Positions 9,390 to 18,361 of a stretch of DNA of 64,000 nucleotides are shown here, in pieces. The notes beneath the pieces are model-generated. The model ran no database searches and had not been told where the DNA came from. It saw only the letters and a list, made by a program, of their open reading frames with translations. Every line of letters starts with the position of its first letter. The first letter of the stretch is position 1. Source of the DNA: Pseudomonas shirazensis (GTDB lineage Bacteria > Pseudomonadota > Gammaproteobacteria > Pseudomonadales > Pseudomonadaceae); NCBI RefSeq assembly GCF_014268785.2, contig NZ_JABWRD020000003.1, positions 248,001 to 312,000 on the forward strand. The letters run 5' to 3'. Both the position numbers and the translations under genes were made by a program.

Positions 9390-10822
9390 TGCGCCTGGGT
9401 ATTCGGATCTTTCTGGTGTACTTCCTGTTTGTCGGGCTGGCTGGCTATTTTCTGCTCAATACCGTGCGTGAGCAGATCCGCCCGGTGGTGCGCCAGGCTT
9501 CCGAAGAAACTCTGGTCGACACTGCCAACCTGCTGGCGGAGATCCTCCACGACGACGTCAAGGCCGGGACCCTTGGCCAGAGCCGCTTGCCGCAGTTGCT
9601 TGAATCATACGGCCAACGCCGCCCCGGTGCGCAGATCTGGGGGCTGGCGAAGAATCAGGTCAGCCACCGCATCTACGTGACCGACGCCAATGGCATCGTC
9701 CTGCTCGACTCGGCCGGGGTCGATCTGGGCAAGGATTACTCACGCTGGAACGACGTCTACCTGACTTTGCACGGGCAATACGGTGCGCGCTCTTCACGCA
9801 GCGATCCGGATGACGAAAGCACCTCGGTGATGCACGTCGCGGCGCCGATCATGGATGCCGGCAAGATCATCGGCGTGGTCACCGTGGCCAAGCCCAACAG
9901 CTCGCTGCAGCCGTACATCGACCGCGCCGAGCGGCGCCTGCTCAATCTTGGCCTGGGCTTGATTATCCTCGGCCTGCTGGTCGGTGCGCTGTTGTCGTGG
10001 TGGCTGGCGCGCTCGCTGCGCAGGCTCACCCACTACGCCCAGGCGGTCAGCGAGGGTCAGCGCGCGGCGTTGCCGCATTACAAGGGCGGCGAGCTCGAGC
10101 AACTCGCCACCGCAGTCGAGCGGATGCGCACCGAGCTTGCCGGCAAGGCCTATGTCGAGCGCTATGTGCATACCCTGACCCACGAGCTGAAAAGCCCGCT
10201 GGCGGCGATTCGTGGCGCCTCCGAGCTGCTGCAGGGCGACATGCCCGCCGAGCAGCGGCTGCGTTTTGCCAGCAATATCGAACGTGAGAGCGGGCGCTTG
10301 CAGCAGATGATCGAACGCTTGCTGAATCTCGCCCAGGTCGAGCAGATGCAGGCTCTGGAGGATGAGCAGGAGGTGGCGCTGGCGGCGCTGGTCGACGAGT
10401 TGCTGCTGGCCCACGCAGCGCGTATCGACAGCGCTGGCTTGCAGGTGCGCCAGCGCGTGCCGGCGGCGGTGCGGTTGCGTTGTGATCCGTACCTGATGCG
10501 CCAGGCGTTGGCCAACCTGCTCGAGAATGCACTGGACTTCACCCCGGCGGGTGGGGCGTTGCTGTTCGAGCTGGAGCAGGGCGGCGAACGCGTCGCGTTG
10601 AGCCTGTTCAACCAGGGTGAGGCAATTCCGCAATACGCGATAGGGCGCGTCAGCGAGCGCTTCTATTCGCTGCCGCGACCCGGCAGTGGGCGCAAGAGCA
10701 GCGGTCTGGGGCTGAATTTTGTCGCAGAGGTGATGCAGCTGCATGGTGGCGAGTTGGCGGTGGATAACGTCGAGGGCGGCGTGCGGGTGAGGTTGTTGCT
10801 GCCGCTGCGGCGCATCTGTTGA
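9389..10822 (+). CDS. creC: Sensor histidine kinase CreC
   Basis: This 477-residue membrane kinase has one transmembrane helix near residues 6-26, a periplasmic sensing domain (about 30-180), a second helix at 185-208 and a HAMP-like linker. The H box HELKSPLAAIRG carries His265, and the ATP-binding domain has N-box LANLLENALDF and G-box SSGLGLNFV. Length and the creB/creD neighbours agree with CreC. It is translationally coupled to creB. Confidence 0.9.
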   Translation: MRLGIRIFLVYFLFVGLAGYFLLNTVREQIRPVVRQASEETLVDTANLLAEILHDDVKAGTLGQSRLPQLLESYGQRRPGAQIWGLAKNQVSHRIYVTDANGIVLLDSAGVDLGKDYSRWNDVYLTLHGQYGARSSRSDPDDESTSVMHVAAPIMDAGKIIGVVTVAKPNSSLQPYIDRAERRLLNLGLGLIILGLLVGALLSWWLARSLRRLTHYAQAVSEGQRAALPHYKGGELEQLATAVERMRTELAGKAYVERYVHTLTHELKSPLAAIRGASELLQGDMPAEQRLRFASNIERESGRLQQMIERLLNLAQVEQMQALEDEQEVALAALVDELLLAHAARIDSAGLQVRQRVPAAVRLRCDPYLMRQALANLLENALDFTPAGGALLFELEQGGERVALSLFNQGEAIPQYAIGRVSERFYSLPRPGSGRKSSGLGLNFVAEVMQLHGGELAVDNVEGGVRVRLLLPLRRIC

Positions 10823-10930
10823 ATTACCGAGGCGCTCACCACAGTATCTCCACGCAATCTCCACATTGGCTCCCTGCTGGCTCCACAGGCGCGGCACAGA
10901 CTGTGCCCATCGCCAACGGAGCCCCCACCC

Positions 10931-12259
10931 ATGAACAAGACCCTGAGTTTCAAGCTCGGCATGATCGCCTTGCTGATGTTGCTGCTGTTGATACCGCTGC
11001 TGATGATCGGTGGCCTGATCGAGGACCGGCAGAACCTGCGCGACAATGTGCTGGCCGACATCGCTCAGAGCTCCAGCTTCGATCAGCTGATCTCCGGCCC
11101 ATTGCTGGTGGTGCCGTACCGCAAGTACGAGCGGCGCTGGATCGATAAGGACGGCCAGAGCGTACAGGAGACGGTCACCGTTAACGGACAGCTGTACTTC
11201 CTGCCGGAGACGTTCGACGCTGACATCAACATCGATACCGAACTGCGCGCCCGCGGCATCTATCAGGCGCGGCTGTTCCACGCCAAGAGCCAGATAGCCG
11301 GGCGGTTCAAGCTGCCCCAGCGTTGGGGCATCGACAAGGACTATGAGGACTACCGTTTCGACAAGCCGTTCCTGGTGGTCGGCATCAGCGACATCCGCGG
11401 CATCGAGAGCAACCTGGAACTGCAGCTGGATGATCAACGCCTGCCTTTCGCTGCAGGTACTGGTCTGGACTGGATGCGTGGCGGTGTGCACGTGCCGTTG
11501 CCGCAGTTCGATGGCCAGCAGGCGCGTGAGTTCACCTATGGCTTCGAGCTTGCCCTGCAAGGCACCGGGCAGCTGTACGTGCTGCCGATCGGGCGCAGCA
11601 GCAGTGTCGACATGCAGGCCAACTGGCCGCACCCAAGCTTTGTCGGCAGTTACTTGCCAAGCCGGCGCGAGATCAGCGGTGAGGGCTTCAAGGCCCACTG
11701 GCAGACCTCGTTCTTTGCCACCAACCTGGAAGATGCCCTGCGCCAGTGTGCGACGGTCGCCGACTGTAGCGAGTACAAGCAGCGCACCTTTGGCGTGAGC
11801 TTTGTCGACCCGGTCGACCAGTACCTCAAGAGCGAGCGGGCGATCAAATATGCGCTGCTGTTCATTGCTCTGACCTTTGCCGGATTCTTCCTCTTCGAGG
11901 TGCTGAAAAACCTCAGCGTGCACCCGGTGCAGTACGTGCTGGTAGGCGTGGCGTTGGCGTTCTTCTACCTGCTGTTGCTGTCACTGTCCGAGCACCTGGG
12001 CTTTGGCGCTGCCTATGGTTTGTCGGCGTCGGCTTGTGTGCTGCTGATCGGCTTCTACCTCAGCCACGTGCTGCGCAGTGTCTGGCGCGGGCTGGGCTTC
12101 GCTGGCGGGTTGGCGGTGCTCTACGCGATGTTGTTCGCGCTGCTCAGCGCCGAGGACTACGCGCTGTTGATGGGCTCGCTGCTGTGCTTTGGCTTGCTCG
12201 GCGTATTCATGGTCCTGACCCGGCGCCTGGACTGGTCGCGGGTGGGGAGGTCGGCATGA
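10931..12259 (+). CDS. creD: Inner membrane protein CreD
   Basis: The 442-residue protein has one N-terminal helix (about 8-28), a large periplasmic domain (about 30-310, with IDTELRARGIYQARLF typical of the family) and a C-terminal bundle of about five helices from residue 315. CreD is an integral membrane protein whose gene is switched on by CreBC and which affects envelope stress and beta-lactam tolerance; its biochemical role is unknown. It begins 108 bases after creC. I looked for a clear TTCACN6TTCAC cre-tag in front of it and did not find one. Confidence 0.9.
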   Translation: MNKTLSFKLGMIALLMLLLLIPLLMIGGLIEDRQNLRDNVLADIAQSSSFDQLISGPLLVVPYRKYERRWIDKDGQSVQETVTVNGQLYFLPETFDADINIDTELRARGIYQARLFHAKSQIAGRFKLPQRWGIDKDYEDYRFDKPFLVVGISDIRGIESNLELQLDDQRLPFAAGTGLDWMRGGVHVPLPQFDGQQAREFTYGFELALQGTGQLYVLPIGRSSSVDMQANWPHPSFVGSYLPSRREISGEGFKAHWQTSFFATNLEDALRQCATVADCSEYKQRTFGVSFVDPVDQYLKSERAIKYALLFIALTFAGFFLFEVLKNLSVHPVQYVLVGVALAFFYLLLLSLSEHLGFGAAYGLSASACVLLIGFYLSHVLRSVWRGLGFAGGLAVLYAMLFALLSAEDYALLMGSLLCFGLLGVFMVLTRRLDWSRVGRSA

Positions 12260-12330
12260 GGGAGGAACGTGAGCTGGGGCGCCGGCTGGCGCTGCAGATC
12301 GGCCTGCTGTTTGCGCCAGGCCAGCGCTGA
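12256..12330 (+). CDS. Possible 24-residue ORF coupled to creD
   Basis: A short frame starts with ATG inside the creD stop (ATGA) behind a strong Shine-Dalgarno-like sequence, GGGGAGG, at 12244-12250. It ends with TGA at 12330, immediately before the terminator hairpin. The peptide starts MREERELGRRLALQIG, basic and partly amphipathic. I recognise no family. It may be real or chance; the good ribosome site and exact fit between stop and terminator are the only support. Confidence 0.3.
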   Translation: MREERELGRRLALQIGLLFAPGQR

Positions 12331-12334
12331 AAGA

Positions 12335-12357
12335 GGGGCCGCATTGCGGCCCCTTTT
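12335..12357. terminator. Terminator between creD and the GST gene
   Basis: GGGGCCGC (12335-12342) pairs with GCGGCCCC (12346-12353) around ATT and is followed by TTTT on the plus strand. Upstream AAGA bases give a shorter U-tract for the opposite direction, so it can serve both convergent units. Confidence 0.75.
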
Positions 12358-12365
12358 GCCGTCAG

Positions 12366-12989
12366 TCAGGCAACTGGCGCAGTGGCGCGCAGCGAAGGCC
12401 GCTGCGACACTTCGGCGTACCAGGCCGCCAGCCCGGGCTGGCGCTCACGCCAGCCGAACTCAGGCTGGCGCAGGTCCAGATAACCCAGCGCGCAGGCGAC
12501 GCCGATGGCGACCATGTCGAACCCGGAGATCAGCTCGGCGAGATGCTCCTGCTCCAGGTTGGCCAGGCTGCGGCGGATCTTTTCGCTCTGCGCTTCGAGC
12601 CAGCCATCCCAGCGCTTGTCCTGCGGGCGCAGGAAGCTCTCGTAGCGGCTCGATACCGCCGCATCCATGATCGCGTCGGCCTGCGCCGCCAGGGTCAGCC
12701 GGCGCCAGCGGGCCGAGCCCTCACGCGGGATCAACGGGGTGCCGACGTGCTGGCTGTCGAGGTACTCGCAGATCACCCGGCTGTCATGCAGCACAGTGCC
12801 GTCTTCCAGGCGCAGGGCCGGAATCTTGCCGATCGGGTTGTCCTGGTTGAGTTGCTCGTCGCCAGCCACCGGGCTGATATTCACTGCCTGCAACTGTACC
12901 CGCGGCAGTTGCCCGGTTTCGTGCAGCACCACCATGACCTTGCGCACGAACGGCGACAGCGGCGAGTGGAACAGGGTCATCGTGCTCAT
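12366..12989 (-). CDS. Glutathione S-transferase family protein
   Basis: The 207-residue protein has an N-terminal thioredoxin-like GST domain (LFHSPLSPFVRKVMVVLHE) with the conserved cis-proline region NPIGKIPAL and DSRVICEYLD, then an all-helical C-terminal domain. It resembles the YibF-like bacterial GSTs. No Cys is seen at the usual N-terminal active position; a Ser (HSPLSPF) may take that role. The substrate cannot be told. It lies 9 bases after msrA on the same strand, so the two probably form an operon for redox or electrophile stress. Confidence 0.85.
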   Translation of the reverse strand: MSTMTLFHSPLSPFVRKVMVVLHETGQLPRVQLQAVNISPVAGDEQLNQDNPIGKIPALRLEDGTVLHDSRVICEYLDSQHVGTPLIPREGSARWRRLTLAAQADAIMDAAVSSRYESFLRPQDKRWDGWLEAQSEKIRRSLANLEQEHLAELISGFDMVAIGVACALGYLDLRQPEFGWRERQPGLAAWYAEVSQRPSLRATAPVA

Positions 12990-12998
12990 GGCCGGGCC

Positions 12999-13664
<666 letters not shown>

Positions 13665-13761
13665 GGCCGCTCCTCTGTATATTCAGTAGATGTAGGCAGG
13701 GGCCGTCAGCGCGCTGCTGCGGCCCGAATGACTTGTATAGTGCCCGAGACTGAGCGCGCTG

Positions 13762-16455
13762 TCAGGCCACTGGTCCGCGCGGGTAGCGCTTGAGGCGCTC
13801 AACCAGTTCGCGGCCGGGGATTGGTCGATCGAACAGGTAGCCCTGGCCGACGTCACAACGATGGCGGCGCAGGAAAGCCAGCTGCGCAGGGGTCTCGATA
13901 CCCTCGGCAACTACCTTGAGCTTGAGGTTGTGAGCCATGGCCACCACCGCCGAGGTGATTTCCATGTCGTCCTGGTTGTCCGGGATTTCGTTGATGAAGC
14001 TGCGGTCGATCTTGATGATGTCGATCGGGAATTTCTTCAGGTAGCTCAGCGACGAATAGCCGGTACCAAAGTCATCCATCGCCAGGGTCAGTCCCAACGC
14101 CTTCAGTTCGATCAGCTGGCGGTGGGTGTCTTCGGTCGCCTCAAGCAGCAAGCCTTCGGTCAGCTCCAGTTCCAGCAAGTGCGAAGGCAGGCCTTCTTCC
14201 CTGATGATCGAGCCGATCGAGCTGACCAGCTCCGGGTCGGAAAACTGCTTGGGCGAAAGGTTGATGGCGACGTGCAGGTCACCCAGGCCAGCGGCGCTCA
14301 GTTCAAGGCTCATGCGGCACGACTGGCGCACCACCCACTTGCCGATAGGGATGATCAGGCCGGTTTCTTCGGCCACGCTGATGAACTGATCCGGGCGGAT
14401 CATGCCGCGCTCCGGGTGGTTCCAGCGCAGCAGCGCCTCCAGCCCGAGCAGGCGCCCGCTGCGCAGGCACAGCTTGGGCTGGTAGAACACCTCCAGCTCG
14501 TTCTGGGTCAGGGCGCGGCGCAGGTTGTTCTCGACGAACAGCTTGTAGCTGGCTTCGGCGTTGAGCACTTCGGTGAACACCTGCACCTGATGCTTGCCGT
14601 TGGCCTTGGCCTTGTGCAGGGCGAGGCCGGCGTTTTTCATCAGGGTCTGCGGGTCGCTGCCGTGCAGCGGCGCGCAGGCCAGGCCGACCGAGGCGGTGAC
14701 GTTGATCAGCTGGTTGTCGACGAACATCGGCTTGTCGAGGGTGCGCAGCAGTTGCAGGGCAATGCTCTGGCCGCCCTCCAGGCTGGTGTGGTCGAGCAGC
14801 ACGGCAAATTCGTTACTGGCAAAGCGCGCAAGGATGCCGCCGACGGTCAGACTGTTGCGCAGGCGTCGGGCCAGGCTCACCAGCAGCTTGTCGCCGGTCT
14901 GGTGGCCAAGGCTGTCGTTGATCCGCTTGAAGTTGTCGATGTCGACCAGCAGCAGGCACAGCGAACTGGCGCTGTCGCGGCTGAAGCGCTCATCGAGGTT
15001 GCGAATGAACGCCGGGCGGTTGCCCAGGTTGGTCAAGTTGTCGGTGTAGGCCAGGCGCTCGATGCGCTGCTGAGCCAGCTTGCTCTGGGTGACGTCTTCG
15101 TAGATGCCGATGTAGTGGGTCAACTCGCGGTTGTCGCCGTACACCTTGGAAATCGACAGCTGACCCCAGTAGGGTTCGAGGTTCTTGCGCCGGCTCTTGA
15201 ATTCGCCCTGCCAGCTGTTGCCCATGTCCAGGCTCGACGGCGAATCGAACAGCAGCTCGCTGAGGTTTTCCAGGGCCGGCAGTTCGGACAGGCGATGGCC
15301 CTGGACCTCATCGGTGCTGTACTGGGTGATCGCGGTGAAACTTGGGTTGACGTACTCGACCACGCCGTCGCGGTTGACCAGCAAAAAGGCGCTGGCGCTC
15401 TGCTCGACCGCGCGCTGGAACAGGTGCAACGCGCTGGCAGCGGTACGGCGGTTGTGGTTGGTGATGACCTGGGCGAACTGGTCGGCGAGCTCGCCGGCAA
15501 AAGCGATTTCATCCGACTGCCAGGCCCGCGGCATGCCGGTCTGCTCCAGGCACAGCACGCCGACTACCTGGCCGTCGACGCGGATACTGGCGTCGAGCAT
15601 GGCGTTGTCGGAGGCCGGGAACAGGCTCTGCGCCATGTCGCGGGTGCGCGGGTCGTGGCTGGCGTTGTGCGCGTCGATGGCGCGGCTGGCATGCAGCGCT
15701 TCGATGTAGTCGGGGAACTGGCTGGCGTCGATCGGGGCCGGTAGGCGATGCTCCTGGTCAAGCCGGTACCAAGCGGTAATCGGCTCCAGCTGCTGGTCAT
15801 GCAGGTACCAAATGCTCGAGCAGTCGACGTTGTAGATCTCACAGGCGCTGCGGGTGATCAGCTCGGCGGCTTCGAGCAGCGAGTTGTCGGCGCTGTAGCG
15901 CTGCCGCGCCAGGCGCAGAATCAAGTCTTGCTGGGCCCGTACCCGCTCCAGATGCTCGAGCTGTTCCTGCTGTGCACGCTGGTTCAGCTGTAGGGCGATC
16001 TGCAGGCGGTTGTTGCGGGTTTCCAGGTCGCTGGCGGTCATGTTGATGCTGTCTTCGGCGTGATCATCGAGCACTGTCAGGTACCCGCGCAGCAGCTGCC
16101 GGCCATGCTGCTTGTAGACTTCGCCGCATTCGAGCAAACGCAATGGCGCCGGGCCAACGTGCAGGGTGTAGCGCACCCGGTAATGACCACGGCGCGACAG
16201 CTGCAGCTGGATCTCGTCATGCAGGCGATAGCGTGCTTCGGGCTCCATCAGGCTGGCATATGGCGAGCTGACCAACGCGCACAGCTCAGCAGCAGGCAGG
16301 CCGAATTGGCGGTCGCAGTTGGGGTCCAGGTAGAGCATCGCCCAGTTGGCTTCGTTGAGCCTTTCGAAACGCAGCATGCCCAGCCGCGAGGGCACGGGTA
16401 GCTGGGTCACGACCTCGGCCGCCACTCGGGTCGCGGCATCGGGTTGGCTTTTCAT
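13762..16455 (-). CDS. PAS-GAF-PAS-GGDEF-EAL protein, likely c-di-GMP phosphodiesterase
   Basis: The 897-residue protein has, in order, a PAS-like domain (about 20-130), a coiled coil rich in Gln and Glu (140-180), a GAF domain (185-335), a PAS domain (345-460), a GGDEF domain (470-635) and an EAL domain (645-890). The GGDEF signature is replaced by ASNEF near residue 546 (RFASNEFAVLL), so cyclase activity is doubtful. The EAL domain keeps GLEALLRWNHP, DDFGTGYSSL, KIDRSFI and VAEGIET, as expected for a working phosphodiesterase. No transmembrane segment is seen, so it is probably a cytoplasmic sensor. Ligands are unknown. Confidence 0.9.
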   Translation of the reverse strand: MKSQPDAATRVAAEVVTQLPVPSRLGMLRFERLNEANWAMLYLDPNCDRQFGLPAAELCALVSSPYASLMEPEARYRLHDEIQLQLSRRGHYRVRYTLHVGPAPLRLLECGEVYKQHGRQLLRGYLTVLDDHAEDSINMTASDLETRNNRLQIALQLNQRAQQEQLEHLERVRAQQDLILRLARQRYSADNSLLEAAELITRSACEIYNVDCSSIWYLHDQQLEPITAWYRLDQEHRLPAPIDASQFPDYIEALHASRAIDAHNASHDPRTRDMAQSLFPASDNAMLDASIRVDGQVVGVLCLEQTGMPRAWQSDEIAFAGELADQFAQVITNHNRRTAASALHLFQRAVEQSASAFLLVNRDGVVEYVNPSFTAITQYSTDEVQGHRLSELPALENLSELLFDSPSSLDMGNSWQGEFKSRRKNLEPYWGQLSISKVYGDNRELTHYIGIYEDVTQSKLAQQRIERLAYTDNLTNLGNRPAFIRNLDERFSRDSASSLCLLLVDIDNFKRINDSLGHQTGDKLLVSLARRLRNSLTVGGILARFASNEFAVLLDHTSLEGGQSIALQLLRTLDKPMFVDNQLINVTASVGLACAPLHGSDPQTLMKNAGLALHKAKANGKHQVQVFTEVLNAEASYKLFVENNLRRALTQNELEVFYQPKLCLRSGRLLGLEALLRWNHPERGMIRPDQFISVAEETGLIIPIGKWVVRQSCRMSLELSAAGLGDLHVAINLSPKQFSDPELVSSIGSIIREEGLPSHLLELELTEGLLLEATEDTHRQLIELKALGLTLAMDDFGTGYSSLSYLKKFPIDIIKIDRSFINEIPDNQDDMEITSAVVAMAHNLKLKVVAEGIETPAQLAFLRRHRCDVGQGYLFDRPIPGRELVERLKRYPRGPVA

Positions 16456-16609
16456 CGAAGACTCGCTTGAAGAGGGTGACAGGGCCTGGCAGGCAGCGCA
16501 TCTGGCAAGGTTGCATCATGTCCCGAAGGCTGGCAAGCGGCCATGTCGGGCTATTGGCAGTTTATCGGCAGGGGCGTGAGTTTCTGCAGCCGGCTGCAGT
16601 TTTGCGGGC

Positions 16610-16635
16610 AAAAAAAAGCCCCGCCAGGGGCGGGG
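16610..16635 (-). terminator. aceEF terminator
   Basis: Read on the minus strand, CCCCGCC and GGCGGGG (stems at 16629-16635 and 16619-16625) pair around a three-base loop and run into eight T residues (16610-16617 on the complementary strand). This is a strong intrinsic terminator about 70 bases after aceF. Confidence 0.9.
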
Positions 16636-16669
16636 TTGAGGTACGAGCGTGGCAGCTCGAAAATGGTGC

Positions 16670-16699
16670 CTGCTGCCCCGGCATGTACCGGGGCAGCAG
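16670..16699. repeat. 12-bp perfect stem just after aceF
   Basis: CTGCTGCCCCGG at 16670-16681 pairs perfectly with 16688-16699 around CATGTA, nine bases past the aceF stop. No T-run follows, so it is probably an mRNA 3'-end stabiliser placed before the true terminator at 16610-16635. Confidence 0.7.
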
Positions 16700-16707
16700 T
16701 TGCAGCA

Positions 16708-18348
16708 TTACAGCAGGATGGTGCGGATATCACCCAGCAAGTCGCTCAGACGCTTGGTGAAACGCGCAGCAGCGGCGCCGTTGATCACACGGTGATCGTA
16801 CGACAGCGACAGCGGCAGCATCAGCTTGGGCTGGAAGGCCTTGCCATCCCAGACTGGCTGGATGGTTGCCTTGGATACACCCAAGATCGCCACTTCCGGC
16901 GCGTTGACGATCGGCGTGAAGCCAGTGCCGCCAATGTGACCGAGGCTGGAGATGGTGAAGCAGGCGCCCTGCATCTCGTCGGCCGAAAGCTTTTTGGTAC
17001 GGGCTTTTTCAGCCAGTGCCGCAGCTTCGCCAGCCAGTTGCAGCAGGCTCTTCTGGTCAACGTTCTTGATGACCGGGACCAGCAGACCATCCGGGGTGTC
17101 GACGGCGAAACCGACGTTGACGTACTTCTTGCGGATGATTGCCTTGCCGCTTGGTGCCAGCGAACTGTTGAAGTCCGGCAGCTCCTTGAGCAGGTGGGCG
17201 CAGGCCTTGAGCAGCAGCGGCAGTACGGTCAGCTTGACGCCGGCCTTTTCCGCTACCGCTTTTTGCGCGACACGGAAGGCTTCCAGCTCGGTGATGTCAG
17301 CCGAATCGAACTGAGTCACGTGCGGCACGTTGAGCCAGCTGCGGTGCAGGTTGGCAGCGCCGACCTGCATCAGGCGGGTCATGGCCACTTCTTCGACTTC
17401 ACCGAACTTGCTGAAGTCGATCACCGGGATCGGCGGGATACCAGCACCACCGGTTGCACCGGCGGCGGCCGGAGCTTCCTTGGCCTTCTGCATCATCGCC
17501 TTGACGTAGACCTGCACGTCTTCCTTGAGGATGCGACCGTGCGGACCAGTAGCCGAAACAGCGCCCAGCTCGACACCGAATTCACGGGCCAGCTGACGTA
17601 CCGCAGGGCCGGCATGGACCTTGGCGTTGCTGGCAGCAGCCGGGGCAGCAGCCTGGGCCGGTGCAGCAGCTGGAGCCGGTGCGGCGGCAGGTGCGGCAGC
17701 CGGAGCAGCCTCAGCCTTGGCCGGTGCGGCAGCAGCTTGGGCAGGGGCCGCAGCAGGTGCGGCGCCAGCGATCTTCAACTTGAGGATCAGGTCACCGGTG
17801 CCGACTTCGTCGTCCAGCTTGGCGATCACTTCTTCAACCACGCCAGCGGCAGGCGAAGGGATCTCCATGGAGGCCTTGTCGGACTCCAGGGTGATCAGCG
17901 ACTGGTCAGCTTCGACGGTGTCGCCGGCCTTGACCAGGACTTCGATGATCTTGGCCTTGCCCGACGAGCCGATGTCCGGCACGTGGATGTCCTGCACGGT
18001 GGCAGCAGCAGGAGCTGCGGCCGGCGCAGGAGCAGCCTCGGCGGCTGGCGCAGGCGCGGCAGCCGGTTGTTCGGCGGCAGGCGCAGCAGCGGCCGGAGCC
18101 TCGGACGCCGCAGCGCCCTCGGCTTCCAGAACCAGCAGTTCGTCGCCTTCTTTCAGGCGATCGCCCAGCTTGACCTTGAGCTCTTTGACGATGCCGGCTT
18201 TAGGCGCCGGAATCTCCATGGAGGCCTTGTCGGACTCCAGGGTCAGCAGGCTCTGGTCAGCCTCGATGCGGTCGCCAACCTTGACGAACAGCTCGATGAT
18301 TTCACCTTCACCGCTGCCGATGTCAGGTACGCGAATGAGTTCGCTCAC
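16708..18348 (-). CDS. aceF: Pyruvate dehydrogenase E2, dihydrolipoyllysine acetyltransferase
   Basis: The 546-residue E2 core subunit carries acetyl groups between E1 and coenzyme A. Two lipoyl domains are visible with the lipoylation sequence ESDKASMEIP at Lys41 and Lys158, each followed by an Ala/Pro-rich flexible linker. A peripheral subunit-binding domain follows (VRQLAREFGVELG, about residues 250-285), then the catalytic domain ending in SYDHRVINGAAAARF with the active-site His near 519. It starts 13 bases after the aceE stop and shares its promoter. The E3 gene is not in the window. Confidence 0.97.
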   Translation of the reverse strand: MSELIRVPDIGSGEGEIIELFVKVGDRIEADQSLLTLESDKASMEIPAPKAGIVKELKVKLGDRLKEGDELLVLEAEGAAASEAPAAAAPAAEQPAAAPAPAAEAAPAPAAAPAAATVQDIHVPDIGSSGKAKIIEVLVKAGDTVEADQSLITLESDKASMEIPSPAAGVVEEVIAKLDDEVGTGDLILKLKIAGAAPAAAPAQAAAAPAKAEAAPAAAPAAAPAPAAAPAQAAAPAAASNAKVHAGPAVRQLAREFGVELGAVSATGPHGRILKEDVQVYVKAMMQKAKEAPAAAGATGGAGIPPIPVIDFSKFGEVEEVAMTRLMQVGAANLHRSWLNVPHVTQFDSADITELEAFRVAQKAVAEKAGVKLTVLPLLLKACAHLLKELPDFNSSLAPSGKAIIRKKYVNVGFAVDTPDGLLVPVIKNVDQKSLLQLAGEAAALAEKARTKKLSADEMQGACFTISSLGHIGGTGFTPIVNAPEVAILGVSKATIQPVWDGKAFQPKLMLPLSLSYDHRVINGAAAARFTKRLSDLLGDIRTILL

Positions 18349-18361
18349 TTAAAAATACTCC

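Noticed and set aside
13861..15744. 627-codon open frame antisense to the GGDEF/EAL gene
   Set aside because: Low-complexity Val/Gln/Arg composition, no ribosome site and no motifs; shadow frame.
16670..16699. 12-bp stem after aceF as the main terminator
   Set aside because: No T-run on either strand; the 16610-16635 hairpin with eight T residues is the better terminator.
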